Assembly: GCF_001693515.2 (NCBI RefSeq)
Contig: NZ_CP042968.1
Location: 5,456,001-5,520,000 of the forward strand
Direction of reading: 5' to 3'
Origin: Bradyrhizobium paxllaeri
Lineage (GTDB): Bacteria > Pseudomonadota > Alphaproteobacteria > Rhizobiales > Xanthobacteraceae
DNA: 64,000 nt
Shown here: in pieces, positions 49,365-59,033 of the stretch
Numbering within the stretch: position 1 is the stretch's first letter
How the letters are laid out: each line of letters starts with the position of its first letter
Position numbers and translations under genes: made by a program
Notes under the pieces: model-generated
What the model saw: only the letters and a program-made list of their open reading frames with translations
Told to the model about the DNA's origin: nothing
The model's database searches: none

Positions 49365-50492
49365 TCAATTGATGATGCGAAACCGTCCATACGTCCAATG
49401 CGCGGCACAGGCGCCTTCCGATGAAACCATGCAGGATCCTATCGGAGTTTCCGGCGTGCAGACGGTTCCGAACAGCTTGCAGTCGACCGGCCCCTTCAGG
49501 CCGCGCAGGATGGCCCCGCACTCGCACGTCGGATTGTCGGCAACACGTACTTCGTGCATCGCGAAACGCATCTCCGCATCGAATTGAGCGTAAGCCTGTT
49601 TTAGCTTCAGTCCGCTATGGGGTACGAGCCCGAGCCCGCGCCATTCGAACTGGTCACGCACTTCGAAGATATCCGATACCTTTTCCTTGGCGCGTCGATT
49701 GCCTTTCCGCGTCACGGCACGGCTGTATTGGTTCTCCACCTCATATCGGCTTTCGTTCACCTGCCGCACCAGCATCAGAATCGCCTGCATCATGTCGAGC
49801 GGTTCGAATCCCCCGATCACGATCGGCTTGCCGAATTTTTCTGCGAGGACCTCGTAAGGCTTCGTGCCAATGATGGTGCTGACATGCGCAGGTCCAAGGA
49901 AGCCATCAACTTCAATCCGCCCGCCATTATGGATATCCTGACCCTCGAGAATGCTATGCATCGCGGCGGGAGTTAGCACGTGATTGCAGAACACACTAAC
50001 ATTCTTCAGCCACTTCTTCTCGGCAAGCCGGATCATCACCGCTGTCGGCGGCGTCGTGGTCTCAAATCCAATGGCAAAAAAGACCACCTCCCGATTCGGC
50101 GCCTGTTCGGCGATCAGGATTGCATCGAGGGTCGAGTAGACCATCCGTATGTCGGCGCCGAACGCCTTGGCGCTCAGCAGGGATTTTCCCTGCGAGCCTG
50201 GCACGCGCATCAAGTCGCCATAAATACAGAGAGTGACCTGCGGCAGCTCGGCGAGCCTGATCGCCATGTCGATCCGGCTGGCTGGGAGAACACAGACGGG
50301 ACAACCGGGCCCGTGGATCATGCGAACATTCGCAGGAAGTATATCCTCCAGACCATAGCGGAAAATCGCGTGCGTGTGTCCGCCGCAGAATTCCATGAAC
50401 CGATAGTCCCTTTGCGACTTGGCTTCGGCGCCAATCGCACGCGCGAGCCCCTGCGCGATGGTTTTGTCGCGAAATTCGTCGGCATATTTCAT
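49365..50492 (-). CDS. hypD: HypD, Fe(CN)2CO assembly protein
   Basis: The 375-residue protein has MEFCGGHTHAIFRYG, IHGPGCPVCVLP and FAIGFETTTPPT, all conserved in HypD, and a carboxy-terminal 4Fe-4S region with NPTCECGAILRG, DCKLFG, VCTP and GSCMVSSEGAC. HypD and HypC form the scaffold on which the iron receives CN and CO. The start overlaps the end of hypC by 4 bp. Confidence 0.96.
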   Translation of the reverse strand: MKYADEFRDKTIAQGLARAIGAEAKSQRDYRFMEFCGGHTHAIFRYGLEDILPANVRMIHGPGCPVCVLPASRIDMAIRLAELPQVTLCIYGDLMRVPGSQGKSLLSAKAFGADIRMVYSTLDAILIAEQAPNREVVFFAIGFETTTPPTAVMIRLAEKKWLKNVSVFCNHVLTPAAMHSILEGQDIHNGGRIEVDGFLGPAHVSTIIGTKPYEVLAEKFGKPIVIGGFEPLDMMQAILMLVRQVNESRYEVENQYSRAVTRKGNRRAKEKVSDIFEVRDQFEWRGLGLVPHSGLKLKQAYAQFDAEMRFAMHEVRVADNPTCECGAILRGLKGPVDCKLFGTVCTPETPIGSCMVSSEGACAAHWTYGRFRIIN

Positions 50493-50725
50493 GGCTGGAG
50501 CCCATGCCCGACGCTGCCTAGCTCGTGTAGGAGCTGGAGCGTGTGCTCGGCCTCCGCCGGGTCGATTCTAGCCAGGGCGTAGCCGACATGGACAAGGACG
50601 TAGTCCCCGACCGCGAGATCGTCGATGAGCGCAATCGATATCTCCTTCCTGATGCTGTCGATGGATACGATGGCAAGGTCGTCGGGAAGAATCTTCGTGA
50701 CCTCAGCTGGTACCGAGAGACACAT
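50489..50725 (-). CDS. hypC: HypC, hydrogenase maturation chaperone
   Basis: The 78-residue protein begins MCLSVPAEV; Cys2 binds iron. It continues with the short beta-barrel VGDYVLVHVGYALARIDPAE. HypC carries the Fe(CN)2CO group to the large subunit. It lies one base after hypF and overlaps hypD. A second, longer member of this family is HupF at 57390-57680. Confidence 0.96.
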   Translation of the reverse strand: MCLSVPAEVTKILPDDLAIVSIDSIRKEISIALIDDLAVGDYVLVHVGYALARIDPAEAEHTLQLLHELGSVGHGLQP

Positions 50726-50726
50726 A

Positions 50727-52994
50727 TCAGGCTATTCCTTCCAGGACTGACGGTCGTTCTGCAATCTGCAGAGCGGCGATCCAGGCTTGTCCGAGGCTCA
50801 GGCTACCGTCATTGGGCGGAACCTGCCGCGGCAGCAGCGGAGTGAGGCCGGCCGCAATGCAACCCCGTTGGATTTCTTCCGCGAGTACCGCGTTCAGGAA
50901 GCAGCCGCCGCTCAGAACGACGGTGGCAACGCCAGTTGTCCGCGCCGCGCGCGCGACCCAATCAACGCAGGCAGCGGCGAACGTGCCATGAAACAGCCCG
51001 GCTCCCTCCGTGGCGCCGACGTTGTCTGCAATCAAGCGCGCAAACAGCGGGCGAAAGGACAGCACGTGGCCATCGATCATCCAGCCCGCTTCAAGCACCG
51101 CAGTCCGCCGCACATGCGCCTCTAGCTTCATCGCGGCTTCGCCCTCATAGCTCTGCAAAGCCGCGATCCCCAGCAGCGCCGCTGCTGCGTCGAACAGCCG
51201 GCCCGCGCTGGTCGTAGTCGTCACGCTGGGTGGATCGAGCAATGACGGCAGACGCTCGGCCTGCGACTGTGCTGCAAAACGCAGCCCGATTTCGTTTTTC
51301 CGCCCCAGCAAGTGAAATATTGCGCTCGCCATGCGCCAAGGCTCGCGGGCTGCGCGATCTCCGCCAGGCATTTGCAAGGGCGCGAGATGCCCGATCCTTC
51401 GAAACCCGGCACCTTCGCACAACAATAGCTCGCCACCCCAGTTGCCGCCGTCGGAGCCATAACCATAGCCGTCGAGGAGAAGGGCGAGCGTAGGCCGCCC
51501 AAGGCCATGCTCTGCGATGACGGCGGCAGCGTGCGCGTGGTGATGCTGGACAGCGACCAGCGCGCGGCCGCTTGCTTCCGCAAATCGGGTGGTCGCCATG
51601 TTGGGATGCAGATCATGGGCAATGACGACAGGATCGATGTCGAGGGTCGATGTGAGGTGCCGGATCGTCTCCTCAAAGAAGCGGATGCCTTCAGCCGTAT
51701 CGAGATCGCCGATGTGCTGGGAGACGAACGCCTCACTGCCCCGTGTAACCGTGATGGTCGATTTCAACGCGCCGCCTACGGCGAGCACGGGCGGCACAGA
51801 CCTCGCAAGCCGGATCGGTTCGGGAACATAGCCGCGGGCGCGACGAATGAATTGACGCCGCCCCGCCACCACCGCCACCACGGAATCATCGGCGCGCGTC
51901 AGAATATCACGATCATGGGTCACAATAAGATCGGCGATGCCCGCGAGCCGCCACAGCGCCTCCGCGTTGTCGATCGGGAGCGGTTCGCCGCCGGGATTAG
52001 CACTGGTGCTGACAATGACCGGACCTTGACCCCCATCCCATGCACCTGTCGAACGAAGCGCATGGAAGATGAGGTGATGCAACGGGGCCACCGGCAGCAT
52101 GATGCCAACGCGCGACAGGCCGGGGGCTATCGCCGGCGCCAGATTGTTGCGCGACAGCAGGAGAACGATCGGGCGGGCGATGGATTCGAGCAGTGGGAGC
52201 TCGGCGGCATTCGCCTCCGCAATCTCGCTGACCTGCTCTACGGAACCAACCATGACCGCGAACGGCTTCTGGTCGCGCTGCTTCTTCTTGCGCAAACGCT
52301 GCACGGCGTCATGGTTGCGAGCGTCGCAAAGCAACTGGTACCCGCCCACTCCCTTTATCGCGACGATTTGGCCGCCGTCGATCGCCGCGGCAATATCGTT
52401 GATCCCATGACTGAGCCGAGGACCGCATGTCGGACAGGCAATCGCTTCCGCATGAAACCTGCGGCTCGCCGGATCGGCATATTCGCCCGCGCAGGCGGCA
52501 CACATCGCAAACTCCCTCATCGCAGTGTTACGGCGATCGTAGGGAAGCCGTTTGGCGATGGTATAGCGAGGGCCGCAATGAGAGCAGTTGATGAAGGGAT
52601 AGAGGTAATATCGGCTGTTCGGGTCGAACAACTCATCAAGACATTCCTGGCATGTTGCGGTATCGGCGAGGATTCGGGTCGACACCCTCCCGTGTTCGCT
52701 GGCGCGGATCGAAAAGTCTTTCGCCGCAAGCGCACCAATCTCCTGAACGGAGATGTGGTCGATCCGCGCCAATGGAGGCCTTTCGCGTGGCAGAGCGGCG
52801 ACAAACTCGCACGTACGGTCGCCCTCAACCTCGATGATCACGCCATCGGGATCGTTGGCGACGAACCCGGTCAACCCATAGCGGGTAGCGAGACCATATA
52901 CATAAGGACGAAAGCCGACACCCTGCACGGCGCCACTGATGCGCACCCGCAGCCGCGTTTCACCGCGGATGATGGCGTCGCTGCTCGCGCTCAT
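50727..52994 (-). CDS. hypF: HypF, carbamoyltransferase of hydrogenase maturation
   Basis: From ATG 52994, overlapping the hypB stop (ATGA), the protein has 755 residues. It contains an acylphosphatase domain ([20 protein letters not shown]), zinc-finger pairs ([34 protein letters not shown]), a YrdC-like domain ([14 protein letters not shown]), and a Kae1-like domain ([42 protein letters not shown]). HypF makes carbamoyl-AMP from carbamoyl phosphate and transfers it to HypE. A 505-codon frame on the opposite strand is a shadow. Confidence 0.96.
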   Translation of the reverse strand: MSASSDAIIRGETRLRVRISGAVQGVGFRPYVYGLATRYGLTGFVANDPDGVIIEVEGDRTCEFVAALPRERPPLARIDHISVQEIGALAAKDFSIRASEHGRVSTRILADTATCQECLDELFDPNSRYYLYPFINCSHCGPRYTIAKRLPYDRRNTAMREFAMCAACAGEYADPASRRFHAEAIACPTCGPRLSHGINDIAAAIDGGQIVAIKGVGGYQLLCDARNHDAVQRLRKKKQRDQKPFAVMVGSVEQVSEIAEANAAELPLLESIARPIVLLLSRNNLAPAIAPGLSRVGIMLPVAPLHHLIFHALRSTGAWDGGQGPVIVSTSANPGGEPLPIDNAEALWRLAGIADLIVTHDRDILTRADDSVVAVVAGRRQFIRRARGYVPEPIRLARSVPPVLAVGGALKSTITVTRGSEAFVSQHIGDLDTAEGIRFFEETIRHLTSTLDIDPVVIAHDLHPNMATTRFAEASGRALVAVQHHHAHAAAVIAEHGLGRPTLALLLDGYGYGSDGGNWGGELLLCEGAGFRRIGHLAPLQMPGGDRAAREPWRMASAIFHLLGRKNEIGLRFAAQSQAERLPSLLDPPSVTTTTSAGRLFDAAAALLGIAALQSYEGEAAMKLEAHVRRTAVLEAGWMIDGHVLSFRPLFARLIADNVGATEGAGLFHGTFAAACVDWVARAARTTGVATVVLSGGCFLNAVLAEEIQRGCIAAGLTPLLPRQVPPNDGSLSLGQAWIAALQIAERPSVLEGIA

Positions 52995-53950
52995 CGCGAT
53001 GCGTCCTCGACGGGACGCCTCTGATGCGCAGCCTGTTTCCGGATCCAAGCGTAGAGCCCGACAAAGCCCACGCCCGTACGCGCCGAAACCGTCAGCACCT
53101 CAATGCTCGGATTGACGCGTCTCGCATATTCGATGGTTTGGGCTAAATCGAAGTCGATCACCGGCGCCAGATCAATCTTGTTGATCAGCATCAGCGACGA
53201 TGCGGCGAACATATCCGGATATTTGAGCGGCTTGTCTTCACCATCGGCGGCCGAGAACACCACGATCTTACAGGCCTCGCCGAGATCGAACGCCGCGGGA
53301 CACACTAGATTCCCGACATTCTCGATGAAGAGAATACCGCCCTTGAGCGGCGGCAAGCGGCGATAAGCCTCGCCGACCATCGCAGCATCGAGATGGCAGC
53401 CCTTGCCGGTATTGATCTGGATTGCGGGCACGCCGGTTGCGCGAATGCGATCGGCATCGTTCGAGGTCTGCTGGTCGCCCTCGATGACACCAACCGGGCG
53501 GCTACCCTTGAGCTCGGAGACGGCGCGGACGAGCAGCGAGGTTTTGCCCGCGCCCGGACCGGAAACAAGGTTGAACACGATCAGGTCATCGGCCAGGAAG
53601 CGCGCGCGGTTGTCGGCGGCGATCCTATTGTTCTTGCCGAGGATGTCGCGCTCGATCTGAATGGCTCGCTCGCCGCTTATACCCGCGGTCTTCAAGCCGG
53701 CCGGGTCGGCGCCGCAATCCACAAGCGCCCCTCCGCGCTGAGCATGCTGATCGCTATGATCATGATGGTGATCATGGCCGTGGTAATGGTTGTGAGAATC
53801 ATGCACCTTTTCACCGCCGTGCATATGATCATGGTGGTGACCGTAGTGACCATGCGCACGATCATGGTGATCGCCCTGGGTTTGCGCACCTTGGGCGTCG
53901 GCGCGTTCGATGGAGGGCGTTCCTTTGCTACAGCCACATACGTTACACAT
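52991..53950 (-). CDS. hypB: HypB, nickel-binding GTPase
   Basis: From ATG 53950, overlapping the hypA stop (TAATG), the protein has 319 residues. It starts MCNVCGC, the high-affinity nickel site, followed by a histidine-rich stretch (residues about 28-71 with 19 His), the nickel store of rhizobial HypB proteins. The GTPase has [37 protein letters not shown] and INKIDLAP. With HypA it inserts nickel into the large subunit. Confidence 0.96.
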   Translation of the reverse strand: MCNVCGCSKGTPSIERADAQGAQTQGDHHDRAHGHYGHHHDHMHGGEKVHDSHNHYHGHDHHHDHSDQHAQRGGALVDCGADPAGLKTAGISGERAIQIERDILGKNNRIAADNRARFLADDLIVFNLVSGPGAGKTSLLVRAVSELKGSRPVGVIEGDQQTSNDADRIRATGVPAIQINTGKGCHLDAAMVGEAYRRLPPLKGGILFIENVGNLVCPAAFDLGEACKIVVFSAADGEDKPLKYPDMFAASSLMLINKIDLAPVIDFDLAQTIEYARRVNPSIEVLTVSARTGVGFVGLYAWIRKQAAHQRRPVEDASR

Positions 53951-54291
53951 TAGTCGACCTCCAGCTCTTTGACCCGCATCTCTTCGCCCGCGGTCACCTG
54001 TAGCTGAAAGCTGCCGCAGCAGGGACACGGCTCATAGCGTTGCGCAATCTCAACGCTCCTCGAACAGGCCATGCACCAGGCGACACCAGGCAATTCGACG
54101 ACCTCAATAACCGCGCCATGGGCGATGGTCCGCGCGGCAACGGCCGCAAAGCAGAACTTCATCGCTTCGGGAGCGACATGGCTCAGCGCCCCGATCTCCA
54201 GACACACGGTCTTCACCCTGGAAAACGATCGTCGGCGCGCCTCCTCCTCGACGATCTCGACGATACCCTCACAAAGCGCCATTTCATGCAT
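53950..54291 (-). CDS. hypA: HypA, nickel metallochaperone
   Basis: From ATG 54291 the protein has 113 residues and begins [20 protein letters not shown], where His2 binds nickel. The zinc site is formed by WCMAC and CPCCG. ATG 54297 is also in frame, but the family always starts Met-His. It overlaps hupK and hypB, so translation is coupled. Confidence 0.95.
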   Translation of the reverse strand: MHEMALCEGIVEIVEEEARRRSFSRVKTVCLEIGALSHVAPEAMKFCFAAVAARTIAHGAVIEVVELPGVAWCMACSRSVEIAQRYEPCPCCGSFQLQVTAGEEMRVKELEVD

Positions 54292-55378
54292 CGCCAATTT
54301 CGCGAAAATTCAGAGTGAACCCAACGCAAGGGTCAAAGGATCCGACCATCGCGCGAACGGCACCCCGTGACTGTGGTTTCGCGGCCAGCACCACGCCTTG
54401 CAGGCTGCGGACAAGCGGTCCGCGCGCGTGGAAATTCCACTCCGTCGGGGCAAGAAATTCGAAGCGCGACAGCTGTCCCTGACGATCAAGCTCAACCGCG
54501 TGATAGAGACGTCCCCTGGCGCATTCGACCGCGGCCGCACCATGGCCCTGCCCCAGCCTGTAGCTTTCGATGATCCCATCCTCCGCTGTTTCAACATGAG
54601 CACCGTGGCGGAGCCAAGCGTGCAGCCGCACGATTTCCGCAATCCTCGCCTTTAGCCGATCGGCCGGCCCCGACCGGCCTAGCGTGAGCTGATCACGCAT
54701 CATTTGGCGTGCCCACGCACCCGTTTCGGGAATGCGGCCCTCAAGGTCGGGACAACGGCAAAATCCTGCATCATCCACGAGCCGTTCAATGACGTCGCGG
54801 TCGTCGGCAACCGACAAAAACGAGTGCTGCATCGGCGTTGGGTTCAACGCGTCTTCCTCGAGAGCCGCAACGCGAAGCGCTAGTGGGGTACCGAGCCTCG
54901 GCGCTCCGTCTTCGTTCGTTATGCCAAGCGCTGTCAGCGCAATCGCAACCCGCGCCATTGCCTCGCGTCGAACCTGGCCGCAGCTGGGCTCTGCACTGCT
55001 GAGAAGTGCCGATACCCCCTCCATCAGGGCCCGGATCGCTGCGGCGCTCGTGGTATCCAGCGCGAAATGCCCGACAAACAGGCCCCGCAGCAATTCCGCC
55101 AGCCGCTCGGCAACGACCATGGCGATACGATGCTGGCGCGTCGCAAGGCTGATGTTTTCGTCGCGCGCCGCCTCGATCGCGGACAGGAATGCCACCTGGT
55201 GCGCGGCGGCACACAACGAGAAGATTCGCGGCAGCACGTCGAGCAACGAAACGGCCCGCTTGCCGGCGAACAGCCGCCCTAATGGCGGCCGGACGCGCGG
55301 CAGAATCTCGACCGCGGCAATTGCGTCGCCAGCAAGCGATATGGTAACATCGATCTGGTTGCGGACGGCGAGGCTCAT
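54284..55378 (-). CDS. hupK: HupK, hydrogenase assembly protein
   Basis: The 364-residue protein is assigned by position between hupJ and hypA and by its end, GSFDPCVGFTLNF, which echoes the SFDPC-x-xC motif of hydrogenase large subunits, a known HupK trait. HupK is thought to act as a scaffold for the iron cofactor in rhizobial hydrogenases. It overlaps hupJ and hypA by a few bases. Confidence 0.9.
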   Translation of the reverse strand: MSLAVRNQIDVTISLAGDAIAAVEILPRVRPPLGRLFAGKRAVSLLDVLPRIFSLCAAAHQVAFLSAIEAARDENISLATRQHRIAMVVAERLAELLRGLFVGHFALDTTSAAAIRALMEGVSALLSSAEPSCGQVRREAMARVAIALTALGITNEDGAPRLGTPLALRVAALEEDALNPTPMQHSFLSVADDRDVIERLVDDAGFCRCPDLEGRIPETGAWARQMMRDQLTLGRSGPADRLKARIAEIVRLHAWLRHGAHVETAEDGIIESYRLGQGHGAAAVECARGRLYHAVELDRQGQLSRFEFLAPTEWNFHARGPLVRSLQGVVLAAKPQSRGAVRAMVGSFDPCVGFTLNFREIGDA

Positions 55379-55905
55379 GCGCGCCGCTCCGTCAGTACAA
55401 TGCGTAAGAAATGCCGGCGGTCGATCGAACCAGGTCGCGCATCGGGCCCATGTAACGCCGCGCGGTTGGCCGGCGACATCAGCGCCGCGAGCGCTGCTTC
55501 GGCGGTGGCGCGCGCGGACGTCATGTGCTCGAACTCAAACATCGGCGAGAACAGTGAGTAGCTCGCGATCAAGCCCACGGGCGCCAGCTCACCGACGGTG
55601 AATTCGATCTGGCCGGCCGGAAATCGCAAGCGCAGGTTCGATCCCGGGCTCGGAGAGGATTGGGAAGCGCCGTCGCGAATGGGTGTGACCACGTTCATGA
55701 ACCAGGGCGTGACCATCATGCCGACGACCCTGCCCTCGCGCGCGCGAAAGCCGATCGCTTCGATGCTCAAGACCTCGTTGAAGATCGGCAGGTGGCGCAT
55801 GGTACGATCGGCGATATCCCGATAGGCTGCCGCGAGCCTCTCGCCCCACGCCGACGCATCAGCGTGCAAGCTCCTGCAGGAACGCTGTTCGCAGTCAGGC
55901 GTCAT
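55375..55905 (-). CDS. hupJ: HupJ, hydrogenase assembly chaperone (HybE family)
   Basis: From ATG 55905 the protein has 176 residues, with HLPIFNEVLSIEAIGFRARE, VGMMVTPWFMNVVTPI and RFPAGQIEFTVGEL, as in the HybE/HupJ family. These proteins bind the large subunit or its precursor during maturation. The start overlaps the end of hupI in another frame; the stop overlaps hupK. Confidence 0.92.
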   Translation of the reverse strand: MTPDCEQRSCRSLHADASAWGERLAAAYRDIADRTMRHLPIFNEVLSIEAIGFRAREGRVVGMMVTPWFMNVVTPIRDGASQSSPSPGSNLRLRFPAGQIEFTVGELAPVGLIASYSLFSPMFEFEHMTSARATAEAALAALMSPANRAALHGPDARPGSIDRRHFLRIVLTERRA

Positions 55906-56109
55906 CTTCAATCACCATGAACTTCGTTTTGGGCGCATCGCAGTTTGGACAACGCCAATTTTCGGTAACCCGGCGAAAGGCGTTCCCGCTGCAATTTGCG
56001 TTGCCTCATCCCTCTCAGCCGGGTCGTAGACGATCCAACAGATGCCGCACTCCATGCGCGCGCCGTTTGCGATATCCTTCCGGACGCCAAAATTCTCGAA
56101 GCTCGTCAT
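55895..56109 (-). pseudogene. hupI: hupI, rubredoxin, with a one-base deletion
   Basis: ATG 56109 overlaps the hupH stop. The product starts [20 protein letters not shown], then CGICWIVYDPAERDEATQIA, the first rubredoxin C-x2-C. At FAGLP the frame slips: the DNA reads TTACCGAAAATTGGCG where TTACCGGAAAATTGGCG would give LPENWRCPNCDAPKTKF. The restored frame ends at 55895. As read, the second cysteine pair is lost and the protein could not hold iron. HupI is a rubredoxin that protects or aids small-subunit maturation under oxygen. A sequencing indel is possible. Confidence 0.85.
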
Positions 56110-56978
56110 TCGAAGTAAGCTTTGATGATTTCTTGCAGGCGTTCGGCGGAAACCCAGAAATCTTCCTCGGCGGCCAACGCAGCCATTGGCACGCCGCCGA
56201 CTTCCAGCGTATCCAGAATGATGCTGTCCACGGCATTGAAGAACTGCACCGACCAGACGTTCCGGATGCCCGTCGCAAGCACTCGGCAAGTCCCATAGCC
56301 GCGCGAGATGAGCTGGATCGGACCGTTGCCGACGCTTTGCTGCAAAAACGCCAGGTCGACCGGGTTCATCGGCAGCAGGGTGAAGTTGATGATCTGCGAG
56401 CGCATGCCCGGCTGCCAGGCCATTGCCCGCTCACGGATTTCTGCGAGTACCGGCAGCACGTTCATCGCGCCGTCCGGTGCCGCGCCGATCAGAAGATCGC
56501 TCGACGTCAGGTCGGTTGCGGCGCGCCGCACGATTTCCGGGATCGCACCGACCTCGACATATTCGTGTGCCGCGTCGGTCTCGATGCGCACGCGCCAGAT
56601 TCCCGCAAGTACCGATTCCTGGATTTGCGCCACGCGGCCACTCGGCAAAGCAACAACGCCGGAGAGCTCGCCCTCCCCGAGCACTTCGGCAATCAGCCTG
56701 CGCTCCAGATCGTTGAGATTTCCGATCCTGAACAGCTGCGTCGGCACATCGCTCTTCTGGCGAGCAACGGCGGCCGCGACCGAATACAACAGCGCGATGG
56801 CAGTCGGACAGTTCCTTGCCAGCTCGATGCCATTGAGCGCAGTGGGGTCCGCGAGCGCCCTCGCAGCCCCTAGCCCGCTATGGGCTGCGTCGAGACTTTC
56901 CGCGGCGATGGGAAACACGCTCATCGGCTGCTCGCATTTTCTCGGCGCTATCGGACGCGACCCGGAAACCTGCTTCAT
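56106..56978 (-). CDS. hupH: HupH, hydrogenase small-subunit maturation protein
   Basis: From ATG 56978 the protein has 290 residues, with [60 protein letters not shown] and [20 protein letters not shown], typical of HupH/HoxQ. These proteins help process the Fe-S small subunit, with HupG and HupI. Here HupG is absent. The region upstream holds a sigma-54 type promoter, so hupH onward could be expressed separately. The start is uncertain: the frame extends to 57032. Confidence 0.92.
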   Translation of the reverse strand: MKQVSGSRPIAPRKCEQPMSVFPIAAESLDAAHSGLGAARALADPTALNGIELARNCPTAIALLYSVAAAVARQKSDVPTQLFRIGNLNDLERRLIAEVLGEGELSGVVALPSGRVAQIQESVLAGIWRVRIETDAAHEYVEVGAIPEIVRRAATDLTSSDLLIGAAPDGAMNVLPVLAEIRERAMAWQPGMRSQIINFTLLPMNPVDLAFLQQSVGNGPIQLISRGYGTCRVLATGIRNVWSVQFFNAVDSIILDTLEVGGVPMAALAAEEDFWVSAERLQEIIKAYFE

Positions 56979-57389
56979 GATACGACGTCCCGTTTGTGTG
57001 CGGGGCTGGTGCTTATTTCCACGATGCGTCATTGGCGCGGGCGATCAATGAGCTTCGAAATGCGGTCGATAGAGATCTCCCGGATCTTGGCGATCATGCC
57101 GAGTGTCTCGCGCTTGCGGGACGCTTGCGGTTCCCACCTCGAACAGACGGAGCCGCGTCAGATCATGTTTCCCGGATTGAAAGTCCATTAGCCGCCTCTT
57201 TGATAGTCCATGGTTCTGCTGGGTCAGGTGTAGCAAGGGACGTGCCAATCGTTGCTCTTTCGCGATTGCATTCCCGCTCGTATCAGCACCCGGTCGAGAT
57301 ATTCCTCGTGAAGCTTGTTTCGGCTTCAAATTTGGTTTCCGCTGATATGGGCAAAGATGGGCAGGCAGTGACCGGGAGGCGGCGCCGGG
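56979..57389. other. hupF-hupH spacer, hupG missing
   Basis: Rhizobial clusters normally carry hupG here (about 150 codons, thioredoxin-like). The 411 bp have no such frame in any phase. The stretch before hupH is partly coding-like ([19 protein letters not shown]) but not HupG. It contains a sigma-54 promoter at 57232-57248. Confidence 0.7.
57232..57248 (-). promoter_or_regulatory. Sigma-54 (-24/-12) promoter between hupF and hupH
   Basis: The minus strand reads TTGGCACGTCCCTTGCT, a perfect match to YTGGCACG-N4-TTGCW with correct spacing. Transcription would start about 12 bp on and run through hupH. No NifA-type TGT-N10-ACA was found in the upstream 140 bp. Confidence 0.8.
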
Positions 57390-57680
57390 CTAGCGCAGGT
57401 ATTCGGGCAATTGCGGCTCTTGACCGATCAAGTCCGCAAAGAAACGATCACAATCGTGGCCATTGAGGGCCGCATCACGGCCCTCAAGAGCGTCCGCGAT
57501 CAGCCGCGCTTCGTCGTCATCCAAGAGCCGCACCGCGGTATCGATATGGACAAGCACCTTGGCACCGAGAGGTGGCTCGGCGAGCAGCATGACTGAGACG
57601 CGCCGCTGTTCATCGCCATATTCGCAAAGCGCCGACGTGCCGTCGGTCTCAATAATCGTCATTGGCAAGCCAAGGCACAT
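57390..57680 (-). CDS. hupF: HupF, HypC-like hydrogenase chaperone
   Basis: From ATG 57680 the 96-residue protein begins MCLGLPMTIIETDGTSALCE and has VLVHIDTAVRLLDDDEARLI, the HypC-family layout with a longer tail (PQLPEYLR). In rhizobia HupF protects the immature large subunit from oxygen and helps deliver the iron centre. It follows hupD by 16 bp. Confidence 0.93.
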   Translation of the reverse strand: MCLGLPMTIIETDGTSALCEYGDEQRRVSVMLLAEPPLGAKVLVHIDTAVRLLDDDEARLIADALEGRDAALNGHDCDRFFADLIGQEPQLPEYLR

Positions 57681-57696
57681 GGTAATCCGCGAGCCG

Positions 57697-58287
57697 CTAG
57701 ATCGGCCGCGCCCTCCTCTCATAATTTGTATGGTCGATAGCGTTCGCGAGCAGATGCTCCGAGTGCGGTAGCGGCACCGTCCGCAGTTTTGCCGGAGAAC
57801 CCCACTGCGCCAGCAGTTCGCACGCCAGTTCGATCGCAGGCGCAATCTGTGTGCGCACCGGAGCCGTCAGCGGCCCGCCCCAATCCTCCAGATCAAGTGG
57901 CTGACAGCCGATTAGAGCGAGCTGTCGCGGGCAGTGGCCAAGCAGGTCAGCCGCACTTAAGACCTCCTGGAAGCCGGTCTGATGCAGGCTCACCTTCTTG
58001 ACGCCGGTGAATTTCGGCACCTCCTCGTCTCGCACGAGCTTCAAGTGCCCGGGCGCGAGTCCATAGTCGATGGCATCGAACGCGATCAGGCAATCGGCCT
58101 TTTCGAGAAAGTTGACGAGGTAGAGCCCCTGCGTGCCGCCATCGAGCATGGTGACATTGCTAGAGACGGCGTAGCGGCGGTGGAACTGCTCCACCACGCG
58201 CACGCCGAACCCATCATCGGCCCACAGGATATTGCCGATGCCGAGCACCAGGATCCGTTTTGTGTTCTCCGGAGTTGGCAGCTGCAT
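57697..58287 (-). CDS. hupD: HupD, hydrogenase maturation endopeptidase
   Basis: From ATG 58287 the protein has 196 residues, with RILVLGIGNILWADDGFGVR, FDAIDYGLAPG and VSLHQTGFQEVL: the three nickel ligands of the family. It cleaves the large subunit after the histidine of DPCLACSTH once nickel is in place. A TTG at 58293 is an alternative start. It directly follows hupC. Confidence 0.95.
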   Translation of the reverse strand: MQLPTPENTKRILVLGIGNILWADDGFGVRVVEQFHRRYAVSSNVTMLDGGTQGLYLVNFLEKADCLIAFDAIDYGLAPGHLKLVRDEEVPKFTGVKKVSLHQTGFQEVLSAADLLGHCPRQLALIGCQPLDLEDWGGPLTAPVRTQIAPAIELACELLAQWGSPAKLRTVPLPHSEHLLANAIDHTNYERRARPI

Positions 58288-58293
58288 CGTCAA

Positions 58294-59022
58294 TCAATCG
58301 CGGAATTCTCGCTCGCCGAAAATGATCGACGAGACGATGCTCTGGCGCGACACGATATCTTCACGAACCGCTGTATAGATGTGAATGAGCGCAAACGTCA
58401 CGATCATCCACAGGCCGAGATGATGCCAGGTGTGGACGTCCTGGCTGTTCGGCCTAATCGAAAACACCCAGCCGAACAGCCCGTACTGCCAGCTGTCGTT
58501 GCCGGTGCCCTGCGCGTACAGTGCAAAGCCGGTGACGATCATGAACGCGGTCGCCAGCGTAAACATGAAGAACATCGCAAGCTGGGCCAGCGGATTGTGC
58601 GCGACGTATTTCTTTGGCTCGGTCGCAACGAAAGCGTACCAGCGAATCTCGTGCCACACCTCGCGCCAATAGCTCTTGCGCCAAAGCGGCACGTAGAAAA
58701 TCTGCTTAGCATGGGGGTTGCCCACGAACGCCCAGTAAATGCGCAAGAGGAAGCCGAGCGTGAGCACATAGCCTGCGATGAAATGCACAAAACGGATATA
58801 GCCGAACAGAAAATTGTCGCCTGTCTCTCCGGGAATGGTCGGTATCCCATTGCCGATGAAATAACCGCTGAGGCCCAACACCAGGATTGCCGCGGCGTTG
58901 ATCCAATGCCACAGCCGCACGGGCGCTTCGTACACGTAGACGACGCCACGCTCGCTGCTGGCGGAGCGTACCGGGTCAACCGCGACCGTGGCAGTTAGCG
59001 CTTGCGGAGATTTGTCCAACAA
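58294..59022 (-). CDS. hupC: HupC, cytochrome b subunit of uptake hydrogenase
   Basis: Starting at TTG 59022 behind GGGAGG, the protein has 242 residues and four membrane segments. Haem-ligating histidines lie in RLWHWINAAAILVLGLSGYF, RFVHFIAGYVLTLGFLLRIY and THHLGLWM-type contexts (VHTWHHLGLWMIVTFALIHI). It anchors HupSL to the membrane and passes electrons from H2 to quinone. The frame is open further upstream but there overlaps hupL. Confidence 0.94.
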   Translation of the reverse strand: MLDKSPQALTATVAVDPVRSASSERGVVYVYEAPVRLWHWINAAAILVLGLSGYFIGNGIPTIPGETGDNFLFGYIRFVHFIAGYVLTLGFLLRIYWAFVGNPHAKQIFYVPLWRKSYWREVWHEIRWYAFVATEPKKYVAHNPLAQLAMFFMFTLATAFMIVTGFALYAQGTGNDSWQYGLFGWVFSIRPNSQDVHTWHHLGLWMIVTFALIHIYTAVREDIVSRQSIVSSIIFGEREFRD

Positions 59023-59033
59023 TGCCGCCTCCC

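Noticed and set aside
51507..53024. 505-codon plus-strand gene
   Set aside because: It is a shadow of hypF; no domain is seen in the plus-strand frame.
56979..57389. hupG
   Set aside because: None of the frames reads like a HupG thioredoxin-like protein and the space is too small for about 150 codons plus leader.
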